DNA from: Chloroflexota bacterium
GTDB lineage: Bacteria > Chloroflexota > Dehalococcoidia > SZUA-161 > SpSt-899
Length of the DNA: 5,191 nt
NCBI GenBank assembly: GCA_018725455.1
Contig: QLUN01000077.1
Location: 1 to 5,191, forward strand
Reading direction: 5' to 3'
The notes beneath the pieces were generated by a model. That model was not told the DNA's origin, made no database searches, and was given only the letters and a program-made list of their open reading frames with translations. Positions 1 to 5,191 of this stretch are shown one piece after another. How positions within the stretch are numbered: position 1 is the stretch's first letter; the number at the start of each line of letters is the position of its first letter. The position numbers were made by a program, and so were the translations under genes.

Positions 1-5
1 ACCTA

Positions 6-34
6 TTGACACCCACCCCTCTTTCCTGTAATAT
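6..34 (+). promoter_or_regulatory. Predicted rRNA operon promoter (sigma70 type)
   Basis: A perfect -35 hexamer TTGACA lies at 6-11. It is followed after exactly 17 bp by a -10-like hexamer TAATAT at 29-34, which matches four of six consensus positions. This predicts a transcription start near 40-43, about 135 bases before mature 16S, a normal leader length for a bacterial rrn operon. The -10 placement is not unique, because overlapping TATATA (32-37) and TATACT (34-39) also exist, but they give spacings of 20 and 22 bp. Any UP element or Fis-like sites would lie left of the window edge and cannot be seen. The start site is inferred from spacing only. Confidence 0.7.
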
Positions 35-41
35 ATACTCA

Positions 42-66
42 CTCTGGTTGGTGGTATCCACCAGAG
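42..66 (+). other. Leader hairpin next to the predicted transcript 5' end
   Basis: CTCTGGT (42-48) is the exact reverse complement of ACCAGAG (60-66). With T49 bulged, GG (50-51) can also pair with CC (58-59). An alternative inner fold pairs GGTGG (50-54) with CCACC (58-62) around a TAT loop. If transcription starts near 41, this hairpin would sit at the very 5' end of the precursor. It is not followed by a T-run, so it is not a terminator. A role in 5'-end protection or processing is inference. Confidence 0.55.
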
Positions 67-69
67 ACA

Positions 70-111
70 TACACCTTAATAAGCCTGATACAGGGGAAGG
101 AATACAGCCCC
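70..111 (+). other. 5' arm of the 16S processing stem
   Basis: Four blocks here pair in order with the spacer downstream of 16S: TACACCT (70-76) with AGGTGTA (1754-1760), AAGCCTG (81-87) with CAGGCTT (1745-1751), GGGAAGGA (94-101) with TCCTTCCC (1735-1742), and GCCCC (107-111) with GGGGC (1728-1732). Unpaired or internal-loop bases separate the blocks. Looping out 16S in this way is the standard arrangement for cleavage of pre-rRNA by RNase III-type nucleases. The collinear order of four matching blocks makes chance pairing very unlikely. Confidence 0.85.
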
Positions 112-143
112 TGAAAATTACTTTAGAGTTTAATAAGAAAAAT

Positions 144-159
144 AGTTCAGGAATGAACT
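144..159 (+). other. Small GGAA-capped hairpin just before 16S
   Basis: AGTTCA (144-149) and TGAACT (154-159) are perfect reverse complements around a GGAA loop. That loop fits the stable GNRA tetraloop class. The hairpin lies about 15 bases before the predicted mature 16S 5' end, inside the loop closed by the 16S processing stem. It could help 5'-end maturation or early folding, but only the structure is seen here. Confidence 0.5.
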
Positions 160-174
160 CTCACGGATCTATTT

Positions 175-1705
<1,531 letters not shown>

Positions 1706-1727
1706 GAGAAGAAAGACGGTAGTTTAG

Positions 1728-1760
1728 GGGGCACTCCTTCCCAACAGGCTTACAGGTGTA
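1728..1760 (+). other. 3' arm of the 16S processing stem
   Basis: GGGGC (1728-1732), TCCTTCCC (1735-1742), CAGGCTT (1745-1751) and AGGTGTA (1754-1760) pair in reverse order with blocks in the leader at 107-111, 94-101, 81-87 and 70-76. On this side the blocks are separated by only two or three bases. The leader side has larger gaps, so the stem is punctuated by asymmetric internal loops. Confidence 0.85.
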
Positions 1761-1774
1761 AAAGCACCTTTTTT
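1754..1774 (+). terminator. Terminator-like hairpin inside the spacer (weak)
   Basis: AGGTG (1754-1758) pairs with CACCT (1765-1769) around a six-base loop, and Ts run from 1769 to 1774. The shape is that of a small intrinsic terminator, but the stem is only five base pairs. It reuses bases 1754-1759, which otherwise pair with the leader as the outermost block of the 16S processing stem, so the two structures exclude each other. Full termination here would remove 23S and 5S, so at most it is a pause or attenuation site. It may also be incidental. Confidence 0.3.
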
Positions 1775-1790
1775 GATCTTCACATATAGT
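1775..1790 (+). other. Outer 5' arm of the 23S processing stalk
   Basis: Bases 1775-1786 (GATCTTCACATA) are the perfect reverse complement of 4878-4889 beyond the 23S 3' end. Pairing continues through 1790 with two G-U pairs, giving 16 consecutive pairs with 4874-4889. This outer helix lies outside the main 26-pair 23S stem and is separated from it by 78 bases on this side but only four on the other. Confidence 0.8.
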
Positions 1791-1807
1791 AAAGATTTAC
1801 AGCAAAA

Positions 1808-1859
1808 CAAACTAAAGTAAAGCAAACTAAAGTAAAGTAAAGTAAAAAGTGCAGTAAAG
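1808..1859 (+). repeat. TAAAG short tandem repeat block
   Basis: TAAAG occurs at 1813, 1818, 1828, 1833, 1838 and 1855, with a TAAAA variant at 1843. Within the block a 15-base unit (CAAACTAAAGTAAAG) is perfectly duplicated in tandem at 1808-1822 and 1823-1837. The RNA would be almost entirely A, G and scattered U, with little ability to fold. The block fills the long side of the asymmetric bulge in the 23S stalk. The pattern fits replication slippage of a short motif. A single TAAAG is also present opposite, at 4870-4874. Confidence 0.9.
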
Positions 1860-1868
1860 AAATAGAAT

Positions 1869-1894
1869 TCCGATATTAAAATGTCTTGGTCAAG
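1869..1894 (+). other. Inner 5' arm of the 23S processing stem
   Basis: These 26 bases pair without interruption with 4844-4869, using one G-U pair (T1886 with G4852). The helix includes the mature 23S terminal helix (GGTCAAG at 1888-1894 with CTTGACC at 4844-4850) and extends about 19 pairs into both flanking spacers. Such stems are the normal RNase III substrate in 23S maturation. Confidence 0.93.
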
Positions 1895-2418
1895 TTAGTA
1901 AGGGCAAAGGGTGAATGCCTTGGCGCTTAGGACCGATGAAGGGCGTAGCAGGCTGCGATAAGCCTCGGGGAGCCGTCAAGCAGGCTTTGATCCGGGGATA
2001 CCCGAATGGGGCAACCCGCCCGCAGGATCCACCTGCAGGCATCCCCTCCTGAATCTATAGGGAGGGGAAGGGAACCGGGAGAACTGAAACATCTAATTAT
2101 CCCGAGAGAAAAGAAACAGACATGTATTCCCTCAGTAGCGGCGAGCGAAGGGGGAACAGCCTAAACCTTTAAGGAGGCTAAAAGCTTATCCTGTTCTCCT
2201 TAAAGGGGTTGTAGGGGGTCTTAGGCCGGTAGATAAGAACCGGCAAGAAGTTACCAAGAAAAGAGTTAGGAGAAACGGGCTGGAAAGCCCTGCCTTAGAA
2301 GGTGAAAGCCCTGTATCCGAAAACCCTTTTCCTTCTTAAGACCTACCTGAGTACCTGGAGACACGAGGAATCTTCAGGGAATCCGGGGGGACCACCTCCC
2401 AAGGCTAAACATTACTAA

Positions 2419-2466
<48 letters not shown>

Positions 2467-3711
2467 GGAAGGGGAGTGAAATAGAACCTGAAACCCTTTG
2501 CCTACAAGCGGTGGGAGAGAGGTGATCCGAGCAATCGGATCCGCTTGACCGCATGCCTATTGAAGAATGAGCCGGCGAGTTTAAGATGGTGGTGGCTAAG
2601 GTTAAGAAGCTCCGCTTCGAAGCCGTAGGGAAACCGAGTCTGAATAGGGCGTTTAGATCACCATCTTAAGACCCGAAACCAGATGAGCTACCCATGGTCA
2701 GGGTGAAGGTGAGGTAAGACTCACTGAAGGCCCGAACCCGTTAGAGGTGAAAATCTATGGGAGGAACTGTGGGTAGAGGTGAAATACCTATCGAATCTGG
2801 AGATAGCTGGTTCTCCCCGAAATGCATTTAGGTGCAGCCTCCGGGGAGCTTGGAGTGGGGGTAGAGCACTGGTTGGGCTAGGGGCGCTGGCTGCGTTTCC
2901 AAACCCTGTCAAACTCCGAATACCACTACCATGCCCCGGGGAGTGAGTCCGTGGGGGATAAGCTCCATGGGCGAGAGGGAAACATCCCAGATCACCGACT
3001 AAGGTCCCTAAGAGGTCTTTAAGTGTATTAAGGAAGTGGAACTACTCAGACAGCCAGGAAGTTGGCTTAGAAGCAGCCACCTTCTAAGGAGTGCGTAACA
3101 GCTCACTGGTCGAGTGGTTCTGCGCCGATAATGCCGGGGGCTTAAAAGATCCACCGAAGTCGTGACTTCTTCTCCTTAGGAGAAGAGGGGTAGGGGAGCG
3201 TTCCCATTCCACTGAAGATAGACCGTGAGGACTGTTGGAGGGATGGGAAGTGAGAATGCCGGCACAAGTAACCATAAGTGAGGTGAGAATCCTCACCGCC
3301 GTAAGCCTGAGGTTTCCTGGGGAAGGGTCGTCCACCCAGGGTCAGTCGGGTCCTTAGTTGAGGCCGAAGGGCGTAGATGATGGACAACGGGTCAACATTC
3401 CCGTACCAGGCCGGTGGAGTTTTAAGGGGGACGCTGTAGAAGAGAACATCCAGGAGAAGGTCCTGGTCTAACCTCCCCTAAGGGAGGGATGGGGACCCCG
3501 TAAGGGGGAACTGTTTGAATCTATCAGCCTGGAAAAGCCCTTAAAGCGATGAAACCGGACTGCCCGTACCGCAAACCGACACAGGTAGGCAGGCATAAAT
3601 GTGCCAAGGCGTACGAGAGAAACCTTCTTAAGGAACTCGGCAAAAGAACCCCGTAACTTAGGGATATGGGGAGCCCCTCGTAAGAGGGGTCGCAGATAAT
3701 TAGCTCAACCG

Positions 3712-3743
<32 letters not shown>

Positions 3744-3855
3744 CCGTAAGGCCAGGTATGGAGGCTGAAGCCTGACCAGCGCCGGAAGGTCACGGGGAGA
3801 GGTTATTCTGAGATTAACTCGGGAGAAGCTTTGAACTTAAGCCCCGGTTAGCGTC

Positions 3856-3874
3856 GGCTGTAACTATAACAGTC
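3856..3874 (+). other. 23S helix 69 with a compensated base-pair change
   Basis: The stem GGCTG (3856-3860) pairs with CAGTC (3870-3874) around the conserved TAACTATAA loop, which contacts the decoding site in the 70S intersubunit bridge. E. coli has GGCCG and CGGTC here. The C-G to T-A exchange at 3859/3871 preserves the stem. It also places one mismatch in the well-known I-CeuI recognition sequence. Confidence 0.85.
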
Positions 3875-4182
3875 CTAAGGTAGCGAAACTCCTTGTCGGG
3901 TAAGTTCCGACCCGCATGAATGGTGTAACGAGTTGAGCGCTGTCTTGAGAAGGTACTCGGTGAAACTGCAGTGCCCGTGAAGATGCGGGCTACCCGCAGC
4001 AGGACGGAAAGACCCCGTGGAGCTTTACTGTAGCCTGATCTGGAGTTTTGGTCTGGGATGTACAGGATAGGTGGGAGGCTAAGAAGGAGGAGCGTCAGCT
4101 TCTCTGGAGCCAACCTTGGGATACCACTCTTCTTATACTGAAACTCTAACCAGACACCTTGAACCAGGTGGTGGAACAGGGT

Positions 4183-4233
<51 letters not shown>

Positions 4234-4376
4234 TCCAAAGGTTCCCTTCGGAGGGTTGGAAATCCTCTTTTAAGTGCAAAGGCATAAGGGAGCTTGACTG
4301 TTTAGGCTAACCGGCCGAGCAGGGACGAAAGTCGGGCTTAGTGACCCGGTGGTACCGCGTGGAAGGGCCATCGATT

Positions 4377-4409
<33 letters not shown>

Positions 4410-4443
4410 TATCTTCCCAGAGAGTCCATATCGACGGGAAAGA

Positions 4444-4537
<94 letters not shown>

Positions 4538-4605
4538 TAGAACGTCGTGAGACAGTTCGGTCCTTATCCGCTGTGGGCGTTGGAGATCTGAGAGGCACCA
4601 TCCTC

Positions 4606-4619
4606 AGTACGAGAGGACC
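4606..4619 (+). other. Sarcin-ricin loop of 23S
   Basis: AGTACGAGAGGACC is the near-universal loop that docks the GTPase factors EF-Tu and EF-G. It is unchanged, supporting a functional 23S gene rather than a decayed copy. Confidence 0.95.
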
Positions 4620-4843
4620 AGGATGGAGGAGGCGCTGGTGTAAAAGTTGTCCCGCCCGGGGCATCGCTTTGTAGCCATCCTCAAGGGGATAAGCGCTGAA
4701 AGCATCTAAGTGCGAAGCCCTCCTCAAGATGAGATCTCCCATCCTACAAAAGGAGTAAGATCCCGGGAAGACTACCCGGTAGTAGGGCCTGGAGGCGTAA
4801 GCTCTGTAAGGAGTTAAACTTACCAGGACCCATAGATCGAGGG

Positions 4844-4869
4844 CTTGACCAGGACATTTTAATATCGGA
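4844..4869 (+). other. Inner 3' arm of the 23S processing stem
   Basis: The segment is the reverse complement of 1869-1894 except for G4852, which forms a G-U pair with T1886. It spans the last bases of mature 23S and the first part of the 23S-5S spacer. Confidence 0.93.
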
Positions 4870-4873
4870 TAAA

Positions 4874-4889
4874 GCTGTATGTGAAGATC
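4874..4889 (+). other. Outer 3' arm of the 23S processing stalk
   Basis: Sixteen bases pair with 1775-1790, twelve of them as perfect Watson-Crick pairs (4878-4889 with 1775-1786) and the rest with two G-U pairs. Only the four bases TAAA (4870-4873) separate this helix from the inner stem on this side. Confidence 0.8.
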
Positions 4890-4954
4890 TTTGTACTATT
4901 AATGATTAATGGATTTTGTAACTTCTTAGGTGGATAAGCTTGTAGTAGGACCAA

Positions 4955-5011
4955 TAGGCTGTAGACTGTTAGTCTATAGCCTACAACTAACAGCCTGTAG
5001 CCTACAGCCTA
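4955..5011 (+). repeat. Palindromic element able to fold in two ways
   Basis: Fold 1 is a 13-pair hairpin, 4955-4967 with 4971-4983, with one G-U pair and a GTT loop. Fold 2 pairs TAGGCTGTAG (4955-4964) with CTACAGCCTA (5002-5011), and CTGTTAG (4966-4972) with CTAACAG (4987-4993), leaving a small one-sided bulge. The two folds share the left arm and exclude each other. AGCCT recurs at 4978, 4992, 4999 and 5006, and its inverse AGGCT at 4956, so the element looks built from a short degenerate unit. No flanking target duplication is visible. Its origin and role are unknown; a dispersed genomic repeat and a processing signal are both possible. Confidence 0.8.
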
Positions 5012-5057
5012 AACAACCTGAGTAGTAACAGATTTTTAGGGGAATTCTCTTTTTCCC

Positions 5058-5179
5058 TTCCTGGTTTCTATAGGAGATGGGGTGCCACCCGTTCCCATTC
5101 CGAACACGGTCGTTAAAACTATCTCCGCCTATGGTACTGAAGGAGCCGTTCTTCGGGAGAGCAGGTTGAAGCCAGGAGG
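5058..5179 (+). rRNA. rrf: 5S ribosomal RNA, complete
   Basis: This is the 5S rRNA of the large subunit, which binds uL18, uL5 and bL25-type proteins in the central protuberance. Helix I pairs TTCCTGGT (5058-5065) with GCCAGGAG (5171-5178). Helix II pairs GGAGAT (5073-5078) with ATCTCC (5121-5126). The conserved loop CCGAACACGG lies near 5100-5109. Ends were set by aligning to E. coli 5S, giving about 122 bases against 120. A TTCG-type loop caps the segment near 5150-5156. The gene is in its standard position after 23S. Confidence 0.95.
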
Positions 5180-5188
5180 GGATTTTTT
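5171..5188 (+). terminator. Possible operon terminator formed by the 5S end and a U-tract
   Basis: Helix I of 5S is extended by four pairs beyond the mature ends, TCCC (5054-5057) with GGGA (5179-5182), to 12 continuous pairs with two G-U pairs. Six Ts (5183-5188) follow at once. A G-rich strand closing a helix and running into a T-tract is the layout of an intrinsic terminator, although the loop it closes is the whole 5S. The window ends at 5191, so a conventional terminator may follow. Confidence 0.4.
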
Positions 5189-5191
5189 ATT

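Larger units (their letters stand above)
4853..5057 (+). other. 23S-5S spacer
   Basis: This spacer of about 205 bases is unusually long for a gap between 23S and 5S, and no tRNA is visible in it. It begins with the 3' arms of the 23S stalk (to 4889). An AT-rich stretch follows, including ATTAAT twice (4898-4903, 4905-4910), in which I see no clear signal. A palindromic element lies at 4955-5011, and the stretch leading into 5S is T-rich. The last four bases (TCCC, 5054-5057) extend the terminal helix of 5S. Confidence 0.85.

Noticed and set aside
117..128. Possible boxA antitermination site in the leader (CTTTAG core)
   Set aside because: Only the CTTTA core matches the known boxA consensus, and flanking positions do not. 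A similar GATCTTTG at 4887-4894 lies after 23S within and beside the stalk arm and is explained by pairing.
1808..1859. CRISPR-like array in the TAAAG repeats
   Set aside because: The units are five bases long and mostly adjacent, without spacers of regular length.
4955..5011. Insertion sequence or MITE with terminal inverted repeats
   Set aside because: The 10-base inverted ends are real, but no flanking target-site duplication is visible and 57 bases is very short. It is kept only as a palindromic repeat of unknown origin.
5039..5057. Small hairpin GGGAA/TTCCC before 5S as a terminator or processing site
   Set aside because: The stem is five pairs with an eight-base loop, and it uses the TCCC needed for the extended 5S helix I, which is the stronger pairing.

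Overview
The window is a complete bacterial ribosomal RNA operon on the + strand, in the order promoter, leader, 16S, short spacer, 23S, spacer, 5S, U-tract. No stretch looks like a real protein-coding gene: the open reading frames that occur are shadows of conserved rRNA on either strand. The rRNAs are unmistakably bacterial, with an intact 16S anti-Shine-Dalgarno CCTCC, a bacterial 530 loop, a bacterial peptidyl-transferase centre and a separate 5S gene. I could not place the 16S in a phylum from memory. It resembles no common cultured lineage closely and could come from an uncultivated or deep-branching group. That is an impression, not an identification.

Layout: 1-174 holds a sigma70-type promoter (TTGACA, 17 bp, TAATAT), a hairpin close to the predicted transcript 5' end, the 5' arm of the 16S processing stem and a small GGAA-capped hairpin. 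16S rRNA runs from about 175 to 1699. The 16S-23S spacer (1700-1887) carries no tRNA. It holds the 3' arm of the 16S processing stem, a terminator-like hairpin that competes with that stem, and the 5' half of a two-part 23S processing stalk whose two helices are separated by a purine-rich block of TAAAG repeats. 23S rRNA runs from about 1888 to 4852. The 23S-5S spacer (4853-5057) holds the 3' half of the stalk and a compact inverted-repeat element that can fold in two ways. 5S rRNA (about 5058-5179) has an extended terminal helix followed directly by six Ts, which may end transcription.

The parts fit one transcription unit. One promoter would make a single precursor, in which long-range helices loop out 16S and 23S for processing nucleases (RNase III type in most bacteria). 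The rRNAs look functional and intact, with no intron or large intervening sequence apparent. The unusual content lies in the spacers: the repeat-filled one-sided bulge in the 23S stalk, the mutually exclusive pairing at the 3' arm of the 16S stem, and the bistable palindromic element before 5S.
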